A DNA stretch of 64,000 bases from Burkholderia sp. FERM BP-3421 (GCF_028657905.1 NZ_CP117782.1:3224001-3288000); one strand, 5' to 3'. Counted from the first letter of the stretch, positions 1-8,522 are shown. Numbers and translations: made by a program. The notes: a model not told the origin generated them from the letters alone.

Positions 1-1284
1 CCATGTGCGGGTCAGCCGCGACATCGCGCCGAGCGAATCCGCGCGCACGTCCTTCGCGGAGAAGTAGATGTCGCCCTGCACCTCGGGCCAGGCGCGATTG
101 GCCGCCAGATGCTTGCTCAATTCATCCGCATCGGCCCAGCCGGGCGACTGACGGGAAGGCTTGCCGACCTTGAAGGCGGCCTGCCCGATATAGAGATGGA
201 CGTCGCGCCCCCGCACCTGCTCGGCCCACCACGCCACGACCTGATCGTAGTCGGCGGCCGGGAAGCCCCGGGCCCAATAGACCTGCGGCGCGACGTAGTC
301 GAGCCAGCCCTCGCGCACCCAGCGTCGGGTGTCGGCGTACAGATCGTCGTAGGTCTCGACGCCGGCCCGGGTCGGCGAACCGAGCGGATCGGTCGAGGCA
401 TTGCGCCACACCGCGAATGGTGACACGCCGAACTTCACCCAGGGCTTCGCCGCCTTGATGCGCTGCGCGAGTGCCTCGATGAAGCGATCGATGTTGTGGC
501 GACGCCATGCGGCGAGCGTTGGAAAATCCGCGCCGTAGCGCGCGTAGGCGGCCGCGTCGTCGAAGGTCTTGCCTCTGACGGGATACGGGTAGAAGTAATC
601 GTCGAGATGAACGCCGTCGATGTCATAGCGGCCGACCGCATCCATGATCGCGTCGATGACGAACGCGCGCGCGGCCGGAATCCCCGGGTTGTAGTAAAGC
701 TTGCCGCCGTAGCGGACGATCCAGTCCGGATGCGCGCGCGCCGGATGCGTGGCGGCGAGCGTATCGACGCGGCTGCTCATGGCGAGCCGGAACGGATTGA
801 ACCAGGCGTGGAATTCGAGATTGCGCCGGTGCGCCTCGGCGACGGCGAACGCGAGCGGGTCGTAGCCGGGATCGGTGCCCTGCCTGCCGGTCAGATATGT
901 CGACCAGGGTTCGAACGGCGACGGCCAGAACGCGTCCGCGGCCGGCCGCACCTGCACGATGACCGCGTTGTGATGCATGCGGGCCGCCTCGTCGAACCAT
1001 CGGCGCAGCTCGTCCTGCTGCCGGGTGGCCGCGAGCCCGGGGCGGGAGGGCCAGTCGAGGTTCACGACCGAGGCGATCCAGGCGGCGCGGAATTGCCGCT
1101 TGGGCGTTGCGGCGTCCGGCGTACAGGATTGCGCCGGCGTATCCGGTGCGTTCGACGCGCTCGGCGCATGCGGCGCGCTTCGCGTGTCCGGCGGAGGCGC
1201 GCAGGCGCTGCTCGCGGAAAGCAGGAGCGCTGCTGCGACGCGACGGTACAGCGAGAGGGATGTCGAGTCGCTCGAGGGCGGCAT
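1..1284 (-). CDS. Secreted glycosyl hydrolase-like protein (GHL10/DUF187 family), 3' end cut by the window
   Basis: The frame stays open from an ATG at 1284 to the left edge, giving at least 428 residues without a stop. The N-terminus (MPPSSDSTSLSLYRR, then a hydrophobic run ending SASSAC) looks like an export signal, possibly a lipoprotein signal, although the lipobox is poor. The mature part starts with FRAAWIASVVNLDWPS and contains VQVRPAADAFWPS, FHAWFNPFR, IDGVHLDDYFYPYP and DYVAPQVYWARG. These are the TIM-barrel signatures of the GHL10 (YngK-like) family. Members are thought to act on cell-wall or polysaccharide glycosides in the periplasm or outside the cell; the substrate here is unknown. 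The C-terminus lies outside the window. Confidence 0.85.
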   Translation of the reverse strand, partial: MPPSSDSTSLSLYRRVAAALLLSASSACAPPPDTRSAPHAPSASNAPDTPAQSCTPDAATPKRQFRAAWIASVVNLDWPSRPGLAATRQQDELRRWFDEAARMHHNAVIVQVRPAADAFWPSPFEPWSTYLTGRQGTDPGYDPLAFAVAEAHRRNLEFHAWFNPFRLAMSSRVDTLAATHPARAHPDWIVRYGGKLYYNPGIPAARAFVIDAIMDAVGRYDIDGVHLDDYFYPYPVRGKTFDDAAAYARYGADFPTLAAWRRHNIDRFIEALAQRIKAAKPWVKFGVSPFAVWRNASTDPLGSPTRAGVETYDDLYADTRRWVREGWLDYVAPQVYWARGFPAADYDQVVAWWAEQVRGRDVHLYIGQAAFKVGKPSRQSPGWADADELSKHLAANRAWPEVQGDIYFSAKDVRADSLGAMSRLTRTW

Positions 1285-1740
1285 GGCTCGTTCCGGGGAT
1301 GAAGGGCATAAGGTGAGAAGACCTGTGATGTTCCGCGCAAGTTCCACGCCAAGGCGAGACCGCATTGTGCGGCAGCGAGAAACGGACCGCGGCGCCAGTG
1401 TCTCGTGTCACGCGCGCGCCATGCGATTCCAGGCCGTCAATACTTCGGAATGCAAATAAAAGCGAAGGACGGGTCGGCTCGCCGAAGGCTGGGGGCGACG
1501 CAGCCCGGCGCTGGGTCGAGGGCGGCTCGATCCGCCGCGGGGCAAGCTGGCCGGGCGCCGCGGCATGGGGCCGCGAGGCTGATGGAGCGGCAGTCGCTCG
1601 CGCCGTCGGCCGGCTCCTTTCTGTCGCCTCCGCCGCCCGGATCGCCACGGACGGACGCGCTTGACCGCGTCCCCTGCCGTTCGTCCCATTTACACCAAAC
1701 CGTCACGACACGATGCTTAGCTCCGGATGACCGTCGGCGG

Positions 1741-1780
1741 CGAAGTCGCGAAGTCGCGAAGTCGCGAAGACGCGAAGACG
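1741..1780. repeat. 8-bp tandem repeat, five copies
   Basis: Three copies of CGAAGTCG are followed directly by two copies of CGAAGACG. The array lies in the predicted transcribed leader of the leftward PhoB-type promoter. Arrays of this size can change copy number by slipped-strand mispairing. No function is evident. Confidence 0.85.
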
Positions 1781-1824
1781 CCGCGCTTTCGCCGCGGCAT
1801 GACTGTCCTCACGCGCCGTCGCAC

Positions 1825-1857
1825 GCTATAGTCGCGGATGTGACAGTTTCGTGACAA
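1825..1857 (-). promoter_or_regulatory. PhoB-type promoter (Pho box plus -10), pointing left
   Basis: On the minus strand the sequence reads TTGTCAC, four bases, CTGTCAC (1857-1840). This is a 7-4-7 direct repeat close to the Pho-box consensus. Nine bases further comes TATAGC (1830-1825), a plausible -10. The layout closely resembles the E. coli phoA promoter. It faces the GHL10 gene, about 540 bases away, but lies only about 100 bases upstream of the rightward acid phosphatase gene, so it could influence either one. Confidence 0.6.
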
Positions 1858-1956
1858 AACCTTGCATCGAGACCTGCTCACACGCCGCGCGCGCCGCAAG
1901 CCGCGCCGCGGCCGACTGACCAAGATCCAATCAGACTGTAGAGGAGCGCCCCACCC

Positions 1957-3618
1957 ATGACCGACACCCCCGATCTTCCCGACGACGACACCCCCGCCGA
2001 TCCCGACCGCCGCCGCGTATTGGGCGGCATGGCCGCGCTGGGCGCGAGCCTCGCGCTCACCGGCTGCGAAACCGCGCAGCTCGCGCCGCGTTCCGCCGCC
2101 GACCTGCGGTTCGACCAGCTGCTGCGCGACAAGGTGCGCAACATCGTGGTGATCTACGCGGAAAACCGCAGCTTCGTGAACCTGTACGGTCATTTCCCGG
2201 GTGTGCGCCATCCGCTCGCCGACGTGTCGCCGAACCAGGCGCTCCAGCTCGACCGCGACGGCAAGACGCCGCTGCCCACCCTGCCGAAGGTCTGGGGCGG
2301 GCTCGTGCCGCAGGCGCAGGAGATCGACGGCAAGCGCTACATGATCGCCGAGCGCGACATCCAGAACCTGCCGAACGCGCCGTTCCTGATCCGCGATGAG
2401 CAGGGCAAGCCGCTGCCGAACAACGTGATCACGCGCGACCTGTGGCATCGCTTCTACCAGAACCAGATGCAGATCAACGCGGGCCGCAACAACCAGTTCG
2501 CCGCGTGGGCGGATTCGGGCGGCCTCGTGATGGGCCACTACCGCAATTCGGCCGAGACGCTGCGCCTGTGGAACCTCGCGCGCCAGTACACACTGTGCGA
2601 CAACTTCTTCATGGCCGCGTTCGGCGGTTCCTGGCTGAACCACATCTACCTGATCTCCGCGCAGACGCCGCTGTATCCCGACGTGCACACGAGCGCGGCC
2701 AAGCACCTGGTGTCGGTGGTCGACGGCGACGATCCGACGGGCACGCGCCTGAAGGTCGCGGCCGATTCGCCCGCGTCGGCGCTCGACGGTCCGCCGAAGT
2801 TCGAGCGCGACGGGGTCTTCACGCCGGACGGCTACGCGGTGAACACGATAGCGCCGCCGTACCAGCCGAGCTACGTGCCGCCGCCCGAGGGCGGCAATCC
2901 CGCCTACGCGGATCCGGCCGACCCGCGCGTGCTGCCGCCGCAAAGCTACGCGACGATCGGCGACCGGCTGTCGGAGAAGGGCGTCGACTGGGCGTGGTAC
3001 GGCGGCGCGTGGCAGTACGCGCTCGAGCATCGGGACACGGGCGAGGTGCCCGATTTCCAGTATCACCACCAGCCGTTCAACTACTTCGTGAATTTCGCGC
3101 CGGGCACCGAGGCGCGCCGTCGCCACCTGCGCGACGCGGGCCTCGGCGACGATCCGTCGACCAACCACCTGCTCGCCGACATCGACGCGGGCCGCCTGCC
3201 CGCCGTCACGTTCTACAAGCCGCAGGGCAACCTGAACATGCACGCGGGCTACGCGGACATCGAATCGGGCGACCGCCACATCGCGACGGTGATCGAGCAT
3301 ATCCAGCGCGGGCCGCAGTGGGCGAACACGGTGATCGTCATGACCCACGACGAGAACGGCGGCTGGTGGGATCCGGCGACGCCGCCGCAGGGCGACCGCT
3401 GGGGCCCGGGTTCGCGGATCCCGGCGCTGGTGATCGCGCCGTTCGCGAAGAAAGGCCACGTCGATCACACGCTGTACGACACCAACTCGATCCTGCGCTT
3501 CATCAGCCGCGTGCACGGCCTCACGCCGCTCGACGGTGTGGCGTCGCGCGACAAGGCGTTCGCCGCGCGCGGCGCGACGCCGCCGGGGGATCTGACCCAG
3601 GCGCTCGAACTGGGTTGA
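1957..3618 (+). CDS. acpA: Acid phosphatase / phospholipase C-family phosphoesterase, Tat-exported lipoprotein
   Basis: This 553-residue protein belongs to the phosphoesterase family PF04185 (AcpA acid phosphatases and bacterial phospholipases C). Residues 18-24 (RRRVLGG) are a twin-arginine motif. A hydrophobic stretch ends in LTGC (Cys37), a good lipobox, so it is probably exported folded and lipid-anchored. Residues 62-73 (NIVVIYAENRSF) hold the conserved active-site Glu-Asn, and near the C-terminus MTHDENGGWWDP is the second family metal and catalytic motif. It would release phosphate from organic esters outside the cytoplasm. The ATG at 1957 follows GAGGAG about ten bases upstream. A Pho-box-like site about 100 bases upstream suggests phosphate-starvation control. 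Confidence 0.85.
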   Translation: MTDTPDLPDDDTPADPDRRRVLGGMAALGASLALTGCETAQLAPRSAADLRFDQLLRDKVRNIVVIYAENRSFVNLYGHFPGVRHPLADVSPNQALQLDRDGKTPLPTLPKVWGGLVPQAQEIDGKRYMIAERDIQNLPNAPFLIRDEQGKPLPNNVITRDLWHRFYQNQMQINAGRNNQFAAWADSGGLVMGHYRNSAETLRLWNLARQYTLCDNFFMAAFGGSWLNHIYLISAQTPLYPDVHTSAAKHLVSVVDGDDPTGTRLKVAADSPASALDGPPKFERDGVFTPDGYAVNTIAPPYQPSYVPPPEGGNPAYADPADPRVLPPQSYATIGDRLSEKGVDWAWYGGAWQYALEHRDTGEVPDFQYHHQPFNYFVNFAPGTEARRRHLRDAGLGDDPSTNHLLADIDAGRLPAVTFYKPQGNLNMHAGYADIESGDRHIATVIEHIQRGPQWANTVIVMTHDENGGWWDPATPPQGDRWGPGSRIPALVIAPFAKKGHVDHTLYDTNSILRFISRVHGLTPLDGVASRDKAFAARGATPPGDLTQALELG

Positions 3619-3636
3619 GCACGGAGCGGGGCCGAT

Positions 3637-3664
3637 CCGGCCGGCGGCGGTCGCCGTTGGCCGG
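3637..3664. terminator. GC-rich hairpin between convergent genes
   Basis: CCGGCC (3637-3642) pairs with GGCCGG (3659-3664), and the loop contains a further GGCG/CGCC pairing. It separates acpA (plus) from the end of the glycosylation operon (minus). There is no T-run, so it is a weak call. Confidence 0.35.
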
Positions 3665-3687
3665 GTGGCCGTGAGAAGCCTGCGCGC

Positions 3688-4743
3688 TCAGGCGTCGGCT
3701 GAAGCGGGCGCCCGGGCGACCGCTGCGGCCGTCGTCGCAACGAAGCGCCGGCAACTCGCGCGGAAATGATCGATCTTCGCCTCTTCGGCGGCGGCGAACC
3801 GCAGCGGCTCCATCGACCAGCTGTCGCGCGGCATGCGCTGACAGATCCGGTGATCCTCGTCGAATACCTGCCGGTTCACGCGGATCGTCGAATCGAAAAA
3901 CGACCCCAGCAGATCGCTCGCATGGGGATCGGTCGCATGGGCCGCATAGAGGCGGCTCGTGAAGTGCGTGCGCGCGCCGTCGGCTGCGGGCAGGAAATGC
4001 TGTAGCGAATACGAGTACCCGTAAGTCGACGAGATCATCGTGAACGGGAACAGATAGAGGCTCATGTAGCCGTCGTACGCGTCGTCGATCATGAAGAAAC
4101 GTCGCAGCTTCGCGAGCCGGCTGTTCAGCCGAGCCTCACCGAGCGGCGCATACCATGCGCTGTTGTCGCCGTCGAAGCGGTTCTCGCCGGCTTCGAGCCG
4201 CAGGGTCGCGAGCGTGTCCTGGTGAACCGCATCGATGTGGCAGGGCTCCAGTGCATTCTCGATCGCGAGTGGCCAGTAGCACGCGTAGTCGTAGCGGTTC
4301 AGGTCGAGCCGGCCGGCAATATTGAACGACAGGCTCTCGAGCGTGGCGGCGAACGCGCCGAGCTGGGTCGAGAGATCGGTGCGCGGTTGCTTCGCGAAGA
4401 ACAGGAAGTCGCCGCACCAGTCGATCCGAAAGCGGCGCAGCGCGGCGTGTGCGAGCTGGCAGGCGTCGAAGCGTTCGCGGCCGGGCACGATCAGCTCGCC
4501 GCGACGATAGGTCCAGCCATGATAGGCACAGGTCGCCGGTTGGTTGCCGCTGTCGCCGACATAGAGACGCGCGCCGCGATGCGGGCAGCGATTGTCGAAC
4601 GCGACCAGGTTGCCCGCGTCGTTGAACAGCACGATTTCACCCGCCGCGCTGTCGAAGCGCAGATAATCGCCATCGGCCGGCAACTCGCGCCGGTGACAGC
4701 CGAGGTGCCAGTAGTGGCCGATCAGTGCGGTGTCGAATTCCAT
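3688..4743 (-). CDS. Rieske [2Fe-2S] non-heme iron oxygenase, last gene of the glycosylation operon
   Basis: The 351-residue product has the Rieske signature C53-P-H55 and C72-A-Y-H75 that binds the [2Fe-2S] cluster. A catalytic domain follows with ENALEPCHIDAVHQD (residues 162-176), where His169 and His174 fit the mononuclear iron ligands of the alpha-subunit (ring-hydroxylating oxygenase) family. Such enzymes hydroxylate, demethylate or oxidise small substrates using electrons from a separate reductase; none is encoded nearby. It starts 14 bases after the acyltransferase gene in the same operon. The neighbours suggest it oxidises the sugar or its acyl group rather than an aromatic compound; that is inference. 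Confidence 0.85.
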   Translation of the reverse strand: MEFDTALIGHYWHLGCHRRELPADGDYLRFDSAAGEIVLFNDAGNLVAFDNRCPHRGARLYVGDSGNQPATCAYHGWTYRRGELIVPGRERFDACQLAHAALRRFRIDWCGDFLFFAKQPRTDLSTQLGAFAATLESLSFNIAGRLDLNRYDYACYWPLAIENALEPCHIDAVHQDTLATLRLEAGENRFDGDNSAWYAPLGEARLNSRLAKLRRFFMIDDAYDGYMSLYLFPFTMISSTYGYSYSLQHFLPAADGARTHFTSRLYAAHATDPHASDLLGSFFDSTIRVNRQVFDEDHRICQRMPRDSWSMEPLRFAAAEEAKIDHFRASCRRFVATTAAAVARAPASADA

Positions 4744-4757
4744 GCTGAGTGGGGTCG

Positions 4758-5390
4758 TCAGAGTCGTTTGGCGGGCGTCGTGTAGACCACCGCCTGTTCC
4801 GGCACGGCGCGCATCACGGTCGCACCCGCGCCGACCTTGGCCCCGGCGCCGATCTTCACGCGCGGCAACACGCGTGCGCCGGAACCGAAGAACGCGGCGT
4901 CGCCGACCTCGACCCCACCCGTCAAGTCGACGTGGGCGCTCAGTGTCGAATACGCGCCGACCCGCACATCATGGCCGATGGTGCTGTGCAGGTTGACGGC
5001 AACGAAATCGCCGATCCGCGCGTCCGCCGAGATCACCGTGTACGGGCACAACACCACGCCCTCGCCGAGTTGCGCGGTGCGCGCGACGAGCGCACTCGGG
5101 TGCCGGAAGCCGGCGAACACGGCGCCGCGCGCGCGCAGGCGCGCCACCACGTCGCGCTTCGCGGCGGGATCGCCGATCGCCGCGAGCAGCGCTTCGTCCG
5201 CGCGCGGCGTATAGGCATCGAGGTCGCCCCGCCATTCGAGATCGTAGGCAAAACCGCCCAGCGCATCCGGATTCGCGTCAAGGAATCCGCTGATACGTGG
5301 TCCAGCGCCGCGCTCGGCGGCGTCGTCCACCCAGTTGATCAGTTCGCGGGCGAACGCGCCGCAGCCGGCCACCACCAGTCGCGCGGCCAT
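4758..5390 (-). CDS. NeuD/PglD/VioB-like sugar N-acyltransferase (left-handed beta-helix)
   Basis: The 210-residue protein starts with a nucleotide-binding-like fold (RLVVAGCGAFARELINW) typical of NeuD/PglD enzymes. From about residue 95 it has hexapeptide repeats forming a left-handed beta-helix, ending TTPAKRL, close to the PglD C-terminus (GVPAKRM). His140 in STIGHDV aligns with the PglD catalytic His. These enzymes acylate the amino group of UDP- or dTDP-4-amino-4,6-dideoxy sugars. The ATG shares one base with the stop of the reductase gene (TGATG), implying coupled translation. The likely acyl donor is the product loaded on the operon's own ACP (inference). Confidence 0.85.
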   Translation of the reverse strand: MAARLVVAGCGAFARELINWVDDAAERGAGPRISGFLDANPDALGGFAYDLEWRGDLDAYTPRADEALLAAIGDPAAKRDVVARLRARGAVFAGFRHPSALVARTAQLGEGVVLCPYTVISADARIGDFVAVNLHSTIGHDVRVGAYSTLSAHVDLTGGVEVGDAAFFGSGARVLPRVKIGAGAKVGAGATVMRAVPEQAVVYTTPAKRL

Positions 5391-6154
5391 CAGCGCACCC
5401 GGTAGCCGCCGTCCACCGCGAGCGCGGTGCCGGTGATCCAGCGGCTCGCGCCGCTCAGCAGGAACAGCACGGCGTGCGCGACGTCGTCCGGTTCGCCGAA
5501 GCCGAGCAGGTGGCTCTGCTCGTAGGCAGCCACCGCGTCGTCAGGGCTGCCTTGGGTGAGTCGCGCATGCATTGCCGTCTTCACCGCACCCGCGGAGATC
5601 GAATTGACCCGGATCCGCCTCGCGGCGAGTTCGCAGGCGAGCGAACGCACGAGGCCGTCGACGCCGGCTTTCGCGGCCGAATACGCGGTCATCCCGACCT
5701 GTCCGGTCACGCCGGCGACCGACGACATCAGCACCACCGAACCGCCGTCGCTCATCACATCCTTGCGGCTGACCGCCCGCGCGATCCCGAACGCCGCATA
5801 CAGGCTGCTGCCGAACACCTGGTCGAGCTGGGCCTGACGTGTCATGCGGGCCGGCCGGATCAGCTCGGTCCCCGCCGCGTGGAATATACCGGCGAACGAA
5901 CCATGCAATTCGGCGAGCTGGCCCGTCCAGTCCGCGGCCGGGTCCGCCTGGTCGAGCGCGGCGGGCGCCGCGACATGGCCGTCGCCCGGCAGCGCGGCGA
6001 CCGCGGCGTCGAGCCGTGCGGCGTCGCGGCCGCCGGCGATCACGCGGCCGCCGGCGCGGGCGATGGCCTGCGCGGCGGCCTGACCGATGCCGGACGACGC
6101 GCCGGTGACGAGATAGGTGCCGCCCGCGAGGCAGCGTTCGGAAAAGTAGGTCAT
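5390..6154 (-). CDS. Short-chain dehydrogenase/reductase, probable 3-oxoacyl-ACP reductase (FabG-like)
   Basis: The 254-residue protein has the SDR cofactor motif TGASSGIG (17-24), the active-site set Ser145, Tyr158 and Lys162 (Y-x-x-x-K in AYSAAKAG), and the C-terminal ITGTALAVDGGY typical of FabG. FabG-type enzymes reduce 3-oxoacyl-ACP to 3-hydroxyacyl-ACP with NAD(P)H. The ATG at 6154 overlaps the stop of the upstream KAS III gene by four bases (ATGA). Lying next to two KAS III genes and an ACP gene, it probably supplies a 3-hydroxyacyl group for the sugar. A sugar-oxidoreductase role cannot be excluded. Confidence 0.85.
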   Translation of the reverse strand: MTYFSERCLAGGTYLVTGASSGIGQAAAQAIARAGGRVIAGGRDAARLDAAVAALPGDGHVAAPAALDQADPAADWTGQLAELHGSFAGIFHAAGTELIRPARMTRQAQLDQVFGSSLYAAFGIARAVSRKDVMSDGGSVVLMSSVAGVTGQVGMTAYSAAKAGVDGLVRSLACELAARRIRVNSISAGAVKTAMHARLTQGSPDDAVAAYEQSHLLGFGEPDDVAHAVLFLLSGASRWITGTALAVDGGYRVR

Positions 6155-7212
6155 AGATCGAGGGTGTCGATGACGCGCAGCGGCCCCACGGCGAGCGACG
6201 CGGAGGCCCATGAGTAGCCGACGCCGAAGCCGAACATCGCGAGTTCGAGCGGGCGCACCGCCAGCTCGGCCCGAAGGTCGGTCGTCATCAGCAACGGAAT
6301 CGACGCGCAGCTCGTGTTGCCGTAGCGGGCAATGTTCGACGGCACCTTCGCGGCCGGCAGGCCGGCCTTCTTCGCGAGGTGCTTGAGCATGAACTGGTTC
6401 GCCTGATGGAACAGGAAGGCGTCGTAGGCGCCGGGCTCGCGTCCCGCATGCGCGAACGTGTGCGCAACGAGCGGCGGCACGCCCTGCAGCGTGAAGTTGA
6501 AGATCTCGCCGCCGTCCATGAACAGATGGCGCGGCGAGCGTTCCGCGAAGCGCGGATCGGCAGTCGTATCGTAGTCGCCGAATGCGCCCGACGGCACGAT
6601 CAGGTTGGTGGCGCCGCGTCCGTCCGAACCGATCACGAAGTGTGCGACGTCGTCCGGCGTGCCGGCCTCGAGCGCGGTGACGGTGCACGCGTCGCCGAAC
6701 AACAGGCTGGTCGAGCGGTCGTCCGGGTCGATCAGCTTGCTGATCGTGTCGCCGACGGCCAGCAGCACGCGCCGCGCCGCGCCGCTCTGGATCAGGTTCA
6801 TCCCGAGCCACAGCGCCTGCGGATAGCCGGAGCAGCCGAGATTGACGTCGAGTGCAAGGCAGGTGGCCGGCAGGCCCCAGTCGCGTTGCAGCACGAATGC
6901 GGTGGCCGGCAGCCGGTACTCGGGCGTCTGCGACACGAACAGCACGGCATCGACGCTGCCCGGCTCCCAGTCGAGGCCGGCAAGGAGCCGCTTGCCCGCC
7001 GCGAGGCACAGGCTGCCGGTCGACTGCCCGGGGCTTGCCCAGCGGCGACGCTCGACGCCGATCATCTTGATCACGTCGCGCACCGGGCCGGCACCGAAGC
7101 GGGCGTCGAACACGTCGTTGCCGATCTCGCGCGCGGGCAGCGCCGACACCAGGCCCGCGATTCGCGCGCCTCGGGTGTGCAGCGCGCGTCCCGCGGCGGC
7201 TTGCGCGGACAT
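6151..7212 (-). CDS. 3-oxoacyl-ACP synthase III (KAS III) family protein, second copy
   Basis: This 353-residue protein has the KAS III triad: Cys127 in NLGCSGY, His269 in FHQAN and Asn299 in YGNTSCASIP. It ends with the family motif MFGFGVGYSWAS. KAS III enzymes condense an acyl-CoA with malonyl-ACP to give 3-oxoacyl-ACP. The ATG at 7212 lies two bases after the ACP gene. It shares motifs and length with the other KAS III at 7479-8522 but has clearly diverged. The pair may act as a heterodimer, or one may have become an acyltransferase. KAS III-like genes also occur beside flagellin glycosyltransferases in Pseudomonas syringae. Confidence 0.88.
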   Translation of the reverse strand: MSAQAAAGRALHTRGARIAGLVSALPAREIGNDVFDARFGAGPVRDVIKMIGVERRRWASPGQSTGSLCLAAGKRLLAGLDWEPGSVDAVLFVSQTPEYRLPATAFVLQRDWGLPATCLALDVNLGCSGYPQALWLGMNLIQSGAARRVLLAVGDTISKLIDPDDRSTSLLFGDACTVTALEAGTPDDVAHFVIGSDGRGATNLIVPSGAFGDYDTTADPRFAERSPRHLFMDGGEIFNFTLQGVPPLVAHTFAHAGREPGAYDAFLFHQANQFMLKHLAKKAGLPAAKVPSNIARYGNTSCASIPLLMTTDLRAELAVRPLELAMFGFGVGYSWASASLAVGPLRVIDTLDL

Positions 7213-7214
7213 CG

Positions 7215-7466
7215 TCAGCCCTTCTGCGCTGCGATCAGCGCCTCGATGTCGGCGACCGTCTTGCAGTTGCCGAGCGCCTGGCCGTTCAGCAACACGCCGA
7301 AGCAATCGTCCGCGAGCGCGATGGTCGATACGATCGCGAGCGAATCCCAGTTGTGCGCGACGAGATCGAACTCGGGCGTGATGCCGGCGGCGTCGATCTC
7401 GAAGACTTCGGCCAACCCTTCGTAGAAGGCCTTCACGTCGACGAGTCCATCGTTCAATGCATTCAT
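7215..7466 (-). CDS. Acyl carrier protein
   Basis: The 83-residue protein carries the phosphopantetheine attachment motif D-S-L in NWDSLAIVSTI, with Ser42 as the modified residue, in a typical four-helix ACP layout. It is distinct from fatty-acid AcpP (no DSLDTVE motif), so it is a dedicated carrier. It lies 12 bases after one KAS III gene and two bases before the other. It probably carries the growing acyl chain between the KAS III enzymes, the reductase and the N-acyltransferase of this operon. It needs a phosphopantetheinyl transferase encoded elsewhere. Confidence 0.88.
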   Translation of the reverse strand: MNALNDGLVDVKAFYEGLAEVFEIDAAGITPEFDLVAHNWDSLAIVSTIALADDCFGVLLNGQALGNCKTVADIEALIAAQKG

Positions 7467-7478
7467 GTTGCGCTCCTG

Positions 7479-8522
7479 CTAGTAATCCAAAAGACAGCCG
7501 GCCCACGAGTAGCCGACGCCGAAACCCAGCAACATCAGGCGCTGTCCGCGCGACAGGGTGCCCGCGTCGCGCATCTGCTCGAGTGCGAGCGGGATGGTCG
7601 ACGACACCGTGTTGCCGCAGTGCTCCATCAGGATGGGAAATTTGTGCTCGGGGATCTTCATCTTCTTGCGCAATGCTTCGAGCATGAAGCGGTTGGCCTG
7701 GTGCAGCACGTAGAAATCGATGTCGTCCCGGTCCGCGCCGCTGCGCTCGAGCAGCCGTTCGGCGGCGCGCGGCACCTCGGCGAGCGAGAACGCCATGACC
7801 TCGGCGCCGTTCATGTACAGGTGCGCGTCGGTGCGCCGGTTGCCGGACGCGTCCTCGTACGCCTGCATGCCGGCCGCATCGAGCGGCGTGCGGAACAGGC
7901 CGGCCTTCACGATCAGGTTCGGCGCGCCGCGTCCGTCGGTGCCGAACACGAACGGGCCGATGCTGCCCGCACCGTCGTCGGCGGCGGTGATCGCGGTGGC
8001 CGTCGCACCGTCGCCGAACAGCGTGCGCACGCTCTTGTCGTACGGATGGATGTACTTCGAATATGTGTCGGCCGTGAGCAGCAGCACGCAGCGCGCGGCG
8101 CCCGTTTCCACCAGCCCCTTCGCGAGCGACAGGCCGTAGACATAGCCGGAGCAGCCGAGGTTGACGTCGAACGCGCCGGCGTGGGTCGGGATGCCGAGAC
8201 GCTGTTGCAGGATGCAGGCGGAGGACGGCAGGACATAGTCCGGCGCCTGGGTGCACAGGATCACGAAATCGACCTGCTCGGCCGCGACCGCGCCCCGCGC
8301 GAACAGGCGTCGTGCTGCCGCATATGCGAGATCCGCGGCCGTTTCGTCGGCGCCCGCCAGATGACGGGTCCGGATGCCGGTCTTCGCCAGGATCTTGTCG
8401 GCAGGCCATTCCGGGTAGAGCGCGGCGAGCGCATCGTTCGTCAACGCCGCTTCCGGCAGATGGCCGGCGAGGTCGCGCAGAACCGCGCGCGGCGATCGGT
8501 CGGCGTGGTCGGTGCGGATCAT
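7479..8522 (-). CDS. 3-oxoacyl-ACP synthase III (KAS III) family protein, first copy
   Basis: The 347-residue protein has a full KAS III active site: Cys124 in NLGCSGYVYG, His274 in LHQANRFM and Asn304 in CGNTVSSTIP, plus LLGFGVGYSW at the C-terminus. With its complete triad it should condense acyl-CoA (probably acetyl-CoA) with malonyl-ACP. It begins 49 bases after the aminotransferase gene and is followed by the ACP gene. Fatty-acid genes such as fabD, fabG and acpP are absent from the window. This supports a dedicated role in making an acyl group for the glycan rather than membrane lipids. Confidence 0.88.
   Translation of the reverse strand: MIRTDHADRSPRAVLRDLAGHLPEAALTNDALAALYPEWPADKILAKTGIRTRHLAGADETAADLAYAAARRLFARGAVAAEQVDFVILCTQAPDYVLPSSACILQQRLGIPTHAGAFDVNLGCSGYVYGLSLAKGLVETGAARCVLLLTADTYSKYIHPYDKSVRTLFGDGATATAITAADDGAGSIGPFVFGTDGRGAPNLIVKAGLFRTPLDAAGMQAYEDASGNRRTDAHLYMNGAEVMAFSLAEVPRAAERLLERSGADRDDIDFYVLHQANRFMLEALRKKMKIPEHKFPILMEHCGNTVSSTIPLALEQMRDAGTLSRGQRLMLLGFGVGYSWAGCLLDY

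Larger units (their letters stand above)
1285..1956. other. Intergenic region between divergent genes (GHL10 and acid phosphatase)
   Basis: This 672-base stretch has several short overlapping frames on both strands but none with a recognisable product. It holds an 8-bp tandem repeat at 1741-1780 and a PhoB-type promoter at about 1825-1857, listed separately. A 27-residue frame starting with an ATG at 1801 (minus strand) runs through the repeat just downstream of that promoter. It may be a leader peptide or chance. Confidence 0.5.

Noticed and set aside
1717..3516. A 599-codon minus-strand frame opposite the acid phosphatase
   Set aside because: Val/Arg-rich antisense shadow typical of high-GC genes; no domain.
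5390..8409. Long frames (539 and 752 codons) through the KAS III and reductase genes
   Set aside because: They are out-of-frame readings that enter the real genes late; the true starts (6154, 7212) have stop/start overlaps or close spacing and conserved N-termini.
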